DNA of 64,000 nucleotides from Thermomicrobiales bacterium (GTDB taxonomy: Bacteria > Chloroflexota > Chloroflexia > Thermomicrobiales > UBA6265). Within the stretch, counting starts at the first letter, position 1. Each line of letters begins with the position of its first letter. The position numbers were made by a program, and so were the translations under genes. The stretch spans positions 17,385 through 81,384 of the forward strand of contig JAMLHR010000008.1 in NCBI GenBank assembly GCA_023957015.1, in the 5' to 3' direction. This document shows positions 52,328 to 60,505 of this stretch, one piece after another. The notes beneath the pieces are model-generated. The model worked only from the letters and a program-made list of their open reading frames with translations, was not told the DNA's origin and did no database searches.

Positions 52328-53470
52328 TTAGACGCCCATCGCGTCTTTGACGCGATCGAGGAAGCCCTTACCCTTTGGTTGCGGTGTGACTTCCTTGCCC
52401 AGGCTGGAACTCAACTGCTCGAAGAGTTCCTCCTGCTCCTTGCTCAGTTTCTTCGGAATGATGACCTCGACGGTCACCAACTGGTCTCCGCGCTCGCTAC
52501 CACGCAGATCGGGCACACCCTTGCCGCGAAGGCGGAACTGCTGACCGCTCTGCGTACCACCGGGAACGGTGAACACCACCGGTCCATCCAGCGTATCGAT
52601 CTCGATATCGTCGCCAAGCGCCGCCTGGGCAACATTGATGCCGACCGTGCTGTGGATCTGCTTGCCGCGACGTTCAAAGAACTTGTGACTCTGAACCCGC
52701 ACTTTGACAAACAGATCACCAGCGGATCCCTTGCCCGGAGCCGCTTCACCCTGGCCGGTCATGCGAATCGTCTGACCATCATCGATACCAGCCGGTACCG
52801 TCACCATCAGCTTGGTGTACTTGCGAGTGCGACCACGCCCCTTACACGCGGGACAGGGATCGGTGATTTGAACGCCTTCACCATTGCAGGTCGGGCATGG
52901 ACCGCTGGTCATGAACTGACCGAGGATCGTCTGCTGCACGCGACGAACTTCGCCGGTACCGCCGCAGGCAGAACAGGTCGGCGGTGTCTCGCCGTCCTTC
53001 ATGCGCGTGCCGTGGCAGCTCTCACAGGTCTCGAGTCGATCCACTTCGATCTCACGCTCGGTACCGAAAACGGCATCCTCAAAACTGAGATTGAGCGAGA
53101 CCTGAATATCGGCACCGCGCTGTGGTGCCCGGGCACGAGTGGAACCGCCCATGCCGCCACCAAAGAACGTCTCGAAGATATCGCCGAAAGGCGATCCCTG
53201 GGCACCGAATCCGCCGAATGGATCGCCACCGAAACCACCCTGGCCATTGACGCCTGCGTGACCGAAGCGATCGTAGGCGGCCCGGCTATCCTCATTACTG
53301 AGGACCTCGTAGGCCTCGTTGACTTCCTTGAACCGGATCTCGGCGTCCGGCTCCTGACTGATATCAGGGTGATACTGCTTCGCCTTGGCCCGGTATCCCT
53401 TCTTGATCTCCACCTGCGTGGCGGATTTGGATACGCCAAGGACCTCGTAGTAATCGCGCTTCTCTGCCAT
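52328..53470 (-). CDS. dnaJ: Chaperone protein DnaJ
   Basis: The full-length type I DnaJ (380 residues) stimulates DnaK ATPase. The J domain (4-70) has YHPDIS with the HPD tripeptide, then a Gly/Phe-rich region (GGFGGDPFGGFGAQG). Four CxxCxGxG-type zinc repeats lie between about 140 and 215 (CESCHGTRMKDG, CSACGGTGEVRR, CPTCNGEGVQ, CPACKGRG), and a substrate-binding C-terminal domain ends it. DnaK is not in the window. GTGAG precedes the ATG. A terminator-like hairpin is present in the leader (53521-53542). Confidence 0.97.
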   Translation of the reverse strand: MAEKRDYYEVLGVSKSATQVEIKKGYRAKAKQYHPDISQEPDAEIRFKEVNEAYEVLSNEDSRAAYDRFGHAGVNGQGGFGGDPFGGFGAQGSPFGDIFETFFGGGMGGSTRARAPQRGADIQVSLNLSFEDAVFGTEREIEVDRLETCESCHGTRMKDGETPPTCSACGGTGEVRRVQQTILGQFMTSGPCPTCNGEGVQITDPCPACKGRGRTRKYTKLMVTVPAGIDDGQTIRMTGQGEAAPGKGSAGDLFVKVRVQSHKFFERRGKQIHSTVGINVAQAALGDDIEIDTLDGPVVFTVPGGTQSGQQFRLRGKGVPDLRGSERGDQLVTVEVIIPKKLSKEQEELFEQLSSSLGKEVTPQPKGKGFLDRVKDAMGV

Positions 53471-53520
53471 GTGCTCACTTTGGAGTTGCGGTGCAGATCT
53501 GCACCAATCGCATACAAAAA

Positions 53521-53542
53521 CCGCGGAAGTACATCACCGCGG
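53521..53542 (-). promoter_or_regulatory. Terminator-like hairpin in the dnaJ leader
   Basis: ACCGCGG and CCGCGGT pair around a ten-base loop on the minus strand, followed directly by TTTTTG, 51 bases upstream of the dnaJ ATG. A TATACT -10 box lies further upstream (53564-53569) beside the inverted repeat CAACTT-N5-AAGTTG (53571-53587). The hairpin looks like an attenuator. Confidence 0.5.
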
Positions 53543-53663
53543 TGTTCAGCTTACGCACCCAAGAGTATAGCAACTTACCACAAGTTGGTATTGACCGGAA
53601 CGAAACCGGATCGTCATATGTTATAGATGCAGGAAACAGATTGACATCAAGGAGAAAATCAGG

Positions 53664-54554
53664 ATGAATGTAAAACGATTGGTCCTCGCCTCAACTTTCG
53701 CGATTTCCTCCCTGCTCACGCCGATGATGGCATCCGCCGCGATTCCGTGCGTGGCTAATCCACTCATTGAGACGCCAGAGACGCAGATCATGCCACTGAT
53801 CTATCGAGAACTCCCGATCGATTTCATCGATCTCATGCGCGGTTACAAACCGGTGGATCGACCGGAGTTGATTCCCACTCCATTCAATGCCGCCGCCACA
53901 GCTGAAGTTCCGGACAACGCAGCCAACTCTCGTTCTGCGGCGGAGGGTCTGCTGCGTTGCATGAACTATGATGATACGGTCTCGTTCCTCACCAACTCCA
54001 CACCGCACTTCCGCGCGTTCCGCGTGGGTATCGGGAATCCGGATGCCGCAACGGTCTACCTCAATGCCGGTAGCGGTGTGCAGACGATCTCAGTCCGACA
54101 CGGTATCGAGCTTGAGGACGGCCGTTGGGTCGTCGATTATTCCGCGATCGTGGATGGTGACAAGTACATCGCCGGCGAGATGGTCTTTGTGCTGGACGGC
54201 GAGTTCTTCTATCTCGACGAAGCAAACCTCACCACCGAAGCCACGCTTGATGGTGAGACGGTAGAGATTATGCTGAACGAGGTATCCACACGCGAGATCA
54301 AGATGTATGAGGTGTCACAGGGTGATCGCATTGTCTGGACGAACGAGTCCGAGTCCGCGGTCACTATCGAGGTCACGAACGCGGATACCAATATCATCTT
54401 TGACGGTTGGGCCAGCGGAGGGATGTTGGTAGGTGGCGAGGATCGCAACGTGCTGCCGATCGTGAACATGGAACCGGGTGAGTACACCATCATAGTCAGA
54501 TTCGTCGACAGTGAGATAGCCTACACCGCGACGATCATCGTGACGGAACCATAA
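53664..54554 (+). CDS. Secreted protein of unknown function
   Basis: The 296-residue protein has a signal peptide (MNVKRLVLASTFAISSLLTP, cleavage near SASA-type ASAAI). The region around 90-180 resembles NTF2-like folds (SAAEGLLRCMNYDDTVSFLT, DGRWVVDYSAIVDGDKYIAGE). The C-terminal third (about 205-296) has a beta-rich cupredoxin-like pattern (GDRIVWTNESESAVTIEVT, EPGEYTIIVRF) but no copper ligands. The function is unknown. AGGAG precedes the ATG, and a terminator follows. Confidence 0.75.
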   Translation: MNVKRLVLASTFAISSLLTPMMASAAIPCVANPLIETPETQIMPLIYRELPIDFIDLMRGYKPVDRPELIPTPFNAAATAEVPDNAANSRSAAEGLLRCMNYDDTVSFLTNSTPHFRAFRVGIGNPDAATVYLNAGSGVQTISVRHGIELEDGRWVVDYSAIVDGDKYIAGEMVFVLDGEFFYLDEANLTTEATLDGETVEIMLNEVSTREIKMYEVSQGDRIVWTNESESAVTIEVTNADTNIIFDGWASGGMLVGGEDRNVLPIVNMEPGEYTIIVRFVDSEIAYTATIIVTEP

Positions 54555-54570
54555 AGACACGGGAAAACAG

Positions 54571-54614
54571 GTGGAACCCCGGCCAGGCGATTCTCGCCCG
54601 GCGCGGGGTTCCAC
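54571..54614 (+). terminator. Terminator after the secreted protein gene
   Basis: GTGGAACCCCG and CGGGGTTCCAC form the outer stem, with an inner GGCGA/TCGCC hairpin, 17 bases beyond the stop. Confidence 0.7.
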
Positions 54615-54700
54615 TGTGTCAGGGCGTATCTCTAAGAGGGCTCAGTGTCGTTGAGTGGCCGCCAAGGATGGGGATCGGGCTGCGCCGTTAACCCGATGAA

Positions 54701-55549
54701 TCACTCGGGGAGCAATACCCGAGCATTCAAATCGTAGCGCAACCCACTGGTAAGCATCGCCAGCTTCACGTTCGCGAGACTGACCTCGCCGTAATTGGGC
54801 ACTCGATAGAAATCGCTGAACATATCACTACCATCAACGATGGTAACGCCGTGATTGCCAACAACCTCAAGAATGCCATCGCTGCCAATAATCGCGGCAG
54901 TATCCTCGTCGACGCCGATGCCGAGCAAGCGTGGATTCGAGGCTACAAGGGCCAGAAGGCGGCCAAGTCGGTTGCGCTGCCGAAAGTGCTGGTCGAGGAT
55001 GACACCGGAGATCAGGCCGAACCCGGCCTTCAGATGCGCTGAACCGGCTTTTGGAATGCTGCCGCCGGCACCTCGAGCCACCATATGATCCGACAGGATA
55101 GAGGCACCAGCGCTGGTGCCGGCCACCACGGCGCCAGCCTGGCTGCGTTCGGTGACCAGGTTCTCGAGTAGCGTGCCGCCGATCATGACGGACAATCGCA
55201 ATTGGTTGCCACCCGTCAGAAAGATGCCAGTCGCTTCACGGGCCCACTCGAGCCGAGCGGCATCGTTGGCATGCTTGCGGGTATCAATCCGGATGACATC
55301 CACATGGCTGGAACCCATCTCTTCAAATATCTGCTTGTAGAACTGTCCGGTGGTTTCCAACATGGACGCTGTCGGCATGACAGCTATTCTGCTGGATGAT
55401 CCACCTGCCAATTCAAAAAACCGGCGAAGAACCACCTTCTCCCCTTCCCGATCCTCTGCGCCACCAATGGGCATTAGGACTCCGCGTGAAACCGCAGCCT
55501 GAAGTTGACTGGATTCGCCGAGATCGTTCGCGGGTGAAGGTGTAGTCAT
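54701..55549 (-). CDS. Cyanophycinase-like serine peptidase (S51 family)
   Basis: The 282-residue protein starts at ATG 55549 (AGGAG upstream). It has GVLMPIGGAEDREGEKVVL near 24, GIFLTGGNQLRLSVMI near 110 and the nucleophile elbow VVAGTSAGASILSDHMV near 140 with the catalytic Ser. FGLISGVILDQHF near 172 and LLGIGVDEDTAAI complete the cyanophycinase pattern. The family hydrolyses beta-aspartyl-arginine polymers or related dipeptides. No cyanophycin synthetase is seen here, so use of external polymer or a different substrate is open. Upstream sequence to 55618 lacks a better start. Confidence 0.87.
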   Translation of the reverse strand: MTTPSPANDLGESSQLQAAVSRGVLMPIGGAEDREGEKVVLRRFFELAGGSSSRIAVMPTASMLETTGQFYKQIFEEMGSSHVDVIRIDTRKHANDAARLEWAREATGIFLTGGNQLRLSVMIGGTLLENLVTERSQAGAVVAGTSAGASILSDHMVARGAGGSIPKAGSAHLKAGFGLISGVILDQHFRQRNRLGRLLALVASNPRLLGIGVDEDTAAIIGSDGILEVVGNHGVTIVDGSDMFSDFYRVPNYGEVSLANVKLAMLTSGLRYDLNARVLLPE

Positions 55550-55589
55550 GGTGAAGCTCCTGTGGAATTGGGCGGCAAAAATACCGGCC

Positions 55590-55616
55590 GCGACCACCGC
55601 AATGATGGGTGGTCGC
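55590..55616. other. Hairpin upstream of the cyanophycinase gene
   Basis: GCGACCACC and GGTGGTCGC flank a nine-base loop. On the minus strand GGCCGGTATTTTT follows, so this may be a leader attenuator or a spurious terminator-like fold 41 bases before the start codon. Confidence 0.4.
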
Positions 55617-55761
55617 AACTACCGTTATCAAGGCATTGTTCCGTTCTGGAACGATACCAATGCCGGGATGAATGGCGTTAGCGAGCACATGGTGAATTAC
55701 TCGCGCCAAGATCCTTCGCGTTACTCAGGATGACGTTGAGCACCGCGTTTCACACGCGGCG

Positions 55762-56661
55762 CTATATCTCCGGGAACTCGTTCTCGATGAGGCGCAGATC
55801 AATGGCAAAACCAGCACGCTGCATGGCGGTGCGATAGAACCACGGTGCCGCCATGCTGAGATAGATGCGCGCGTCCAGATCGTCGATCAGATGCTGCGGC
55901 AGTCCGGCAGCACCAAATCTGGCACCAGCAACACCACCCGCAATCGCACCATAGCTCGCGGTATCACCGCCGTGGCGAACCGCCGTCAGCACAGCATCCT
56001 CGTACGTCTCGGCTTTCCGCACGATCTGGCCGATCTCGGCAATCCGGACGCTCACTTCAGACTCGCTGCCATTGGACGGCAACGTCCAGTCCGGATCGCG
56101 ATCGACGTACCGGGCCGCCTGATCGGTCAGTGCCGCCACGGCGGCAATGGCATCCACGGACTCCGTATCGGTATGGGTCAAGCGAGCGACGAGCCCGGCA
56201 TCGGCGTACATATCCGCAAGATTCGGCTGACGCACCGAGTGCAACAGACCGATAATCACTCCCCGCGCAGCGACAGAGGATTCAACAACCGTCTCAGCAT
56301 CGGGTGGCGCAAAGCCATCATGATCATAGCCAGCCTCGATACCGGCGATGACGGCCTCACTCATCCAGCGACGACTACCACTCTCGGCAAGATAGTTGAG
56401 ACGGGCGTTGATATTCTCGGCATCGATATTGCCGCCATTGGTCGTCAAGCTCTCGACGAGACAGAGGGCGAACTCGGTGCGATCGCTAATCACGCCCTTC
56501 ACCGGTTCACCCTCACCTACCTCGGGCAACTCAAGATACGTTTGCAGATCGCCGATCTCCCCGGCGGATTTGCCAAGTACCGGCAGACCCAGCGCATCGC
56601 CAATCGCCATGCCGACTAAAGCACCCAGAAACGCGTTTTCGTTGCCCAGAGGTTGTGTCAC
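55762..56661 (-). CDS. ADP-ribosylglycohydrolase family protein with altered metal motifs
   Basis: The 299-residue protein has the DraG-type framework: GALVGMAIGDALGLPVLG near residue 13 and RHGGDTASYGAIAGGVAGARFG near 229. In active enzymes the first metal motif is TDDT-like and the later one GGDTDT; here they read SDRTEFALCLVESL and GGDTAS. Two or more di-metal ligands are therefore substituted, which makes classical ADP-ribosyl hydrolysis doubtful. It is eight bases from the end of the M14 carboxypeptidase gene and co-oriented with it. Confidence 0.82.
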   Translation of the reverse strand: MTQPLGNENAFLGALVGMAIGDALGLPVLGKSAGEIGDLQTYLELPEVGEGEPVKGVISDRTEFALCLVESLTTNGGNIDAENINARLNYLAESGSRRWMSEAVIAGIEAGYDHDGFAPPDAETVVESSVAARGVIIGLLHSVRQPNLADMYADAGLVARLTHTDTESVDAIAAVAALTDQAARYVDRDPDWTLPSNGSESEVSVRIAEIGQIVRKAETYEDAVLTAVRHGGDTASYGAIAGGVAGARFGAAGLPQHLIDDLDARIYLSMAAPWFYRTAMQRAGFAIDLRLIENEFPEI

Positions 56662-56669
56662 GTTGTTCC

Positions 56670-58373
56670 CTACTCGACCGTCACCGACCCCGTCGCGACG
56701 CCCGCCTTGCTACATACCGCGGTGATGGTGATTTCGTCGCCAGCATTCGCCTTAACGACCCACTCCCCGTATCCACGTGCAAGATTACCCGATCGTGGAG
56801 GCGTACCAAGCGGTGTATGCAGTGCCGAGCGACCAGCGAGGTGATCGATCTCAACCTCGTCCTTGCCCACAGCAATCTCAGCGCCCGTGAGCGTCAGCTT
56901 CGGTGGCTTGATCGTCTTGGTGCGTTTGCCAACCTCACTTAGGTGGGTCGGGAGGAAACCATCGTTGACGACGACCGCTCCGACCTTGTAGATCTGGCCA
57001 CCAATGTTCTCGACCTTGATCGACTCCAGCTTCAGTTGCGGCAGCACACCCATCTTGCGCATAACGAAGCGGGCATTACCGGAGGTCACTTCCTCCAGCA
57101 ACGGTCCGGGAGGATTCTGGAAGGCAAACTTGTAATCCCACCCACCGATCTCGACCGAACTAAGCTGCGGATGCTCGAATGGCTTCCAATCGAAGATACC
57201 TTCACCTTCCGCGAACTCGTCCAGTACCTTGGCCATGGCGAGTTCGTCAGAATCCGGATGCTCATGTCCCCAACCGATCCAGTCGGTGATCTCGATACCG
57301 GCCTTGGCGGGCAGACTCCAGAGCTCGGTGCTGTAGGCGTAGACACCGAAAGTCTCATAAACCCAATCCAGAACGGAACCCGTGATCGACTTCTTCTTGT
57401 CATAGGCAAAGTCATCGTGGATGGAGATGCACTTGTAGCCCGTCTCCTCCTCGCCCATCTTGCCGATCGCCTTGTAGACGGCGAGATCGGCCTGATTCAT
57501 GTCGGCATCGGTGGCATTCACGCTGGGGCGGAGGATAACACCACTCCAGGTATGGAGATGCTGGGCAGTGCCGATATTGGGATGTGCGAAGAGGAAGTCC
57601 GCGAGTGCCCGCGTTTCGGGTTCACTCAGTGGGAACTCACCAGCGCCTTGCTGTTCCCACTCCGGTCCCCAGACCCGCGGGAAGTTGCGGTTGAGATCGA
57701 GGCCGTAATGCTCTTTGGCAACGGCGATCTTGCCACCATCCCAATTGCGGATAAGCCCTTCCTCGAATACAGAATAGTAGGTGCCACCACGCTCATCCGG
57801 ACCGCGACGGATCATGACGCGGGGATCCTCCGGATGCTCCTTCCAGGCGCCAGCATCGTCGCGCACACGCATGGAGAGGATACGGCCGTCACCATCCAAA
57901 TCCTCGCGGCGGAGTCCATCCTGCGGCTCGGTTTCAGGGTAGAGACGTACGGAACTCCGAAGTCGCTCGGGAGTCGTGAGGTACAACTCCATGCCATCCA
58001 ACATGATCGCCGGCACGGTGTAAAGTGTGACGGTATCCAGCAGATGGGTGACCGTCTCATCCTCACCATAGCCGGTGAGCAAGTGATTGATCAGCCAGAG
58101 AATGGTGGAGCAGCCGGTAACCTCACCCGCGTGAATGTTGGCATCCAGGAAGGTGGCAGGTTTGCTGCTGTGGTGACCGGTGGCGGTATTGGTAAGCGTT
58201 GCCGCCCAGATATCGCGCCCTTCCAGCGTCTTGCCGATGCTCTCGACCGAGATCAAAGTGGGATACTGCTGCTCCCAGTTCCGTAGCATCTCGGTGAGAT
58301 GGCCGTATGTGTAATAGCGATCCGGTCGGTACTCCGCCGAATCCGCCACCCATGGTGATATTCCGGTTGTCAT
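56670..58373 (-). CDS. M14 family zinc carboxypeptidase
   Basis: The 567-residue cytosolic-looking protein has the M14 zinc site: ANIHAGEVTG (HxxE) near residue 80, the third ligand in IGTAQHLHTWSG near 268, and the catalytic Glu in YAYSTELWSLPAKAG near 348. An RREDLDGDGRILSMR insertion and LDLNRNFPRVWGPEW (substrate-binding NR) are typical of the larger bacterial carboxypeptidases. A beta-rich C-terminal domain (about 430-567) follows. ATG 58373 has AGGAG upstream at good spacing. Confidence 0.9.
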   Translation of the reverse strand: MTTGISPWVADSAEYRPDRYYTYGHLTEMLRNWEQQYPTLISVESIGKTLEGRDIWAATLTNTATGHHSSKPATFLDANIHAGEVTGCSTILWLINHLLTGYGEDETVTHLLDTVTLYTVPAIMLDGMELYLTTPERLRSSVRLYPETEPQDGLRREDLDGDGRILSMRVRDDAGAWKEHPEDPRVMIRRGPDERGGTYYSVFEEGLIRNWDGGKIAVAKEHYGLDLNRNFPRVWGPEWEQQGAGEFPLSEPETRALADFLFAHPNIGTAQHLHTWSGVILRPSVNATDADMNQADLAVYKAIGKMGEEETGYKCISIHDDFAYDKKKSITGSVLDWVYETFGVYAYSTELWSLPAKAGIEITDWIGWGHEHPDSDELAMAKVLDEFAEGEGIFDWKPFEHPQLSSVEIGGWDYKFAFQNPPGPLLEEVTSGNARFVMRKMGVLPQLKLESIKVENIGGQIYKVGAVVVNDGFLPTHLSEVGKRTKTIKPPKLTLTGAEIAVGKDEVEIDHLAGRSALHTPLGTPPRSGNLARGYGEWVVKANAGDEITITAVCSKAGVATGSVTVE

Positions 58374-58531
58374 GCAGATCATCTCCTGTTACGTGCAATG
58401 CCGAACGAGTTCCTTGTTCTTGTCGCACAATTTGGTGTCATTGTCGACTGTCTCCCTTACGTTGACTGACCTACCGATGCACCATAGACTCGATCAGGTA
58501 CAGAACTCACGAATTGCCATTTCACGGGAGT

Positions 58532-59731
58532 ATGAACTTGGGCGTTTCAGAGAACCAGAAGCTCGCGACCATCGCCGTGCACGCGGCCGACTACGATTCC
58601 ATCGCGCCGGCGATTCCGACGGTGCCGCCGATCCACTTCGCTTCGTCGTTCGTATTCGAGGACTACGCCGATCTCGATCGCGTCTTCGACGATCCGCGGG
58701 AGGGCTATGCATACGCCCGCTTCGGTAATCCGACGGTGCGCTCGCTCGAGACGATGATGGCCAGGCTGGAAGGTGCCGAAGCCAGCATCGCCTATCCCAG
58801 TGGCATGGCGGCGGTCGATGGTGTCTTCGGTGTGTTCGCACAGCCGGGATCGCACGTCATTATCTCGCGCGATGTCTACGGCGCCACCCTGGGTTTGATG
58901 CGGCAACAGTATTGCAAGCTGGGTGTGACGCTCCACGAGGTCGACGCGACTGATCTCGATCAGGTACGCGAGGTCGCCGCGAAGTACAAGCCTTCTTTGA
59001 TCCACGCCGAAGTGATCACGAATCCGTTGATGAAGATCAGCGATATCGCGGCTTTGGCAGAAATCGCGCACGCCAATGGTGCGGTGCTTTCCATCGACAA
59101 TACCTTCGGTACACCGATGCTGATACGACCCATTGAGCTCGGTGCCGATATCGTCCTCCATAGCACCACCAAGTTCATCGGCGGTCACGGCGATGTCATG
59201 GGTGGAATCGTCTCCGGTAACCTGGATCACATCACCGCCATGCGAGACCGCGCCCGTATCAACGGATCGATACCGGGACCGATGGACGCCTGGTTGACGG
59301 TGCGCGGCATCCACACACTGCATCTGCGGATGAAGGCTCATAGCGCCAACGCGCTTGTCGTCGCGAGATGGCTGGAATCCGATGATCGTATCGATGTGAT
59401 CAACTACCCCGGTTTGCAACCGGATCATCTCGCTGATCAATTCCTCAGTGCTGATCGCGGTGGTTTGCTCAGCTTTGAGATCAAGGGCGCGACACTGGAA
59501 AGTTGCGGTCGCTATCTCGAAGCCGTCAAGTTGCTGAAACCTGCGACGACGCTGGGCGATGTCTCCTCGGTGACGCTTCATCCGGCACGAGCCAGCCACC
59601 GCGGCTTCACGCCGGAGGAGCGAGCGGCTTGGGGCATTCGCGATAACCTGCTGCGCGTATCGGTGGGTATAGAGGATGTGGACGATATCATCTCCGATCT
59701 CGATCAGGCGATCTCCGCCGCTACTCCATAA
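58532..59731 (+). CDS. Trans-sulfuration family PLP enzyme (cystathionine gamma-synthase/lyase type)
   Basis: The roughly 400-residue protein belongs to the Cys/Met metabolism PLP family, which makes or breaks C-S bonds of cystathionine, methionine or homocysteine. Signatures are YAYARFGNPTVRSLE near 62, AYPSGMAAVDGVF near 88, the PLP lysine in LHSTTKFIGGHGDVMGG near 206 and HPARASHRGFTPEER near 350. The exact reaction cannot be read from sequence. GGGAG lies only one base before the ATG at 58532, so a TTG two codons later may be the real start. Confidence 0.88.
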   Translation: MNLGVSENQKLATIAVHAADYDSIAPAIPTVPPIHFASSFVFEDYADLDRVFDDPREGYAYARFGNPTVRSLETMMARLEGAEASIAYPSGMAAVDGVFGVFAQPGSHVIISRDVYGATLGLMRQQYCKLGVTLHEVDATDLDQVREVAAKYKPSLIHAEVITNPLMKISDIAALAEIAHANGAVLSIDNTFGTPMLIRPIELGADIVLHSTTKFIGGHGDVMGGIVSGNLDHITAMRDRARINGSIPGPMDAWLTVRGIHTLHLRMKAHSANALVVARWLESDDRIDVINYPGLQPDHLADQFLSADRGGLLSFEIKGATLESCGRYLEAVKLLKPATTLGDVSSVTLHPARASHRGFTPEERAAWGIRDNLLRVSVGIEDVDDIISDLDQAISAATP

Positions 59732-59740
59732 GGAGCACCG

Positions 59741-60505
59741 ATGACTGATTACTTCCCTGCCTTTGGTTGGCCAGCCGGACATCGCACAGCCATCTCGTTG
59801 CTGGTGCATGTTCCTGGTCACGGTTTCCGTGATGGAGACGATCAGCTCGGTCTGGATTACACACCGCAGGGTGTGCGGCACATACTGCGGGTCCTTGCTG
59901 ATGTTGATGTCACTGCGACATTCGCCTTTACGTCAGAAGCCATTGCGGACACGCCAGAGTTGCTGGCAGAGGTCCATGCGGCCGGGCACGAGCTGGCTGT
60001 CAGTAACTGCAGCACCACCGGCTCAATCGAGGATGTGATCGACGCAATCGCCGATCGATTCGACCTCCGGGTGAACGGATTGGTAGCGAGAATTCCCGGG
60101 TTTCCAACCAGCGAGTTGGAGATCGACTGGGGTAGCGACAACGGTATGGCCTGGCTCATCGATGGTCGCTCCGGAGATCTTCCTTCGCTACAGAGCGATC
60201 CGAATGCTGCGCTCATCCCCACCTCCCCCTACCTCATTGATATGACCTGGCTCTCGCCGCAGCGACCATTGCCCCCAAGCTCCTTGCTGGAGTCCTGGAT
60301 GTTGACATTGGATGCGTATCGGGAGGGCGGTATCTTCATGCCGATCATCGTGCATCCACACGTCATTGGTCGCCCTGGATTCCTGGGCACGCTGACCAGG
60401 TTCCTGGACGATGTGATCGCCCGAGGCGATGTCTGGATCGCGCCAATGCAGCATATCGCCGCTACCTGGCACGCCTACTACGCCGAGAACGGAGAGGACG
60501 ACTAA
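59741..60505 (+). CDS. Polysaccharide deacetylase-family protein (PuuE-like), likely non-canonical
   Basis: The 254-residue protein resembles the PuuE/allantoinase branch of the CE4 fold: RHILRVLADVDVTATFAFT near 45, LAEVHAAGHELAVS near 77 and PIIVHPHVIGRPGFLGTL near 199. The N-terminal FDDG-type metal-binding motif of true deacetylases is absent (the strand reads AISLLVHVPGHGF). Function is unknown; possible substrates are cyclic amides or N-acyl compounds. It begins nine bases after the PLP enzyme and its stop overlaps the amidohydrolase start, forming an operon. Confidence 0.75.
   Translation: MTDYFPAFGWPAGHRTAISLLVHVPGHGFRDGDDQLGLDYTPQGVRHILRVLADVDVTATFAFTSEAIADTPELLAEVHAAGHELAVSNCSTTGSIEDVIDAIADRFDLRVNGLVARIPGFPTSELEIDWGSDNGMAWLIDGRSGDLPSLQSDPNAALIPTSPYLIDMTWLSPQRPLPPSSLLESWMLTLDAYREGGIFMPIIVHPHVIGRPGFLGTLTRFLDDVIARGDVWIAPMQHIAATWHAYYAENGEDD

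Noticed and set aside
53664..54554. Functional cupredoxin
   Set aside because: The C-terminal fold pattern is cupredoxin-like but no His/Cys/Met copper ligands are present.
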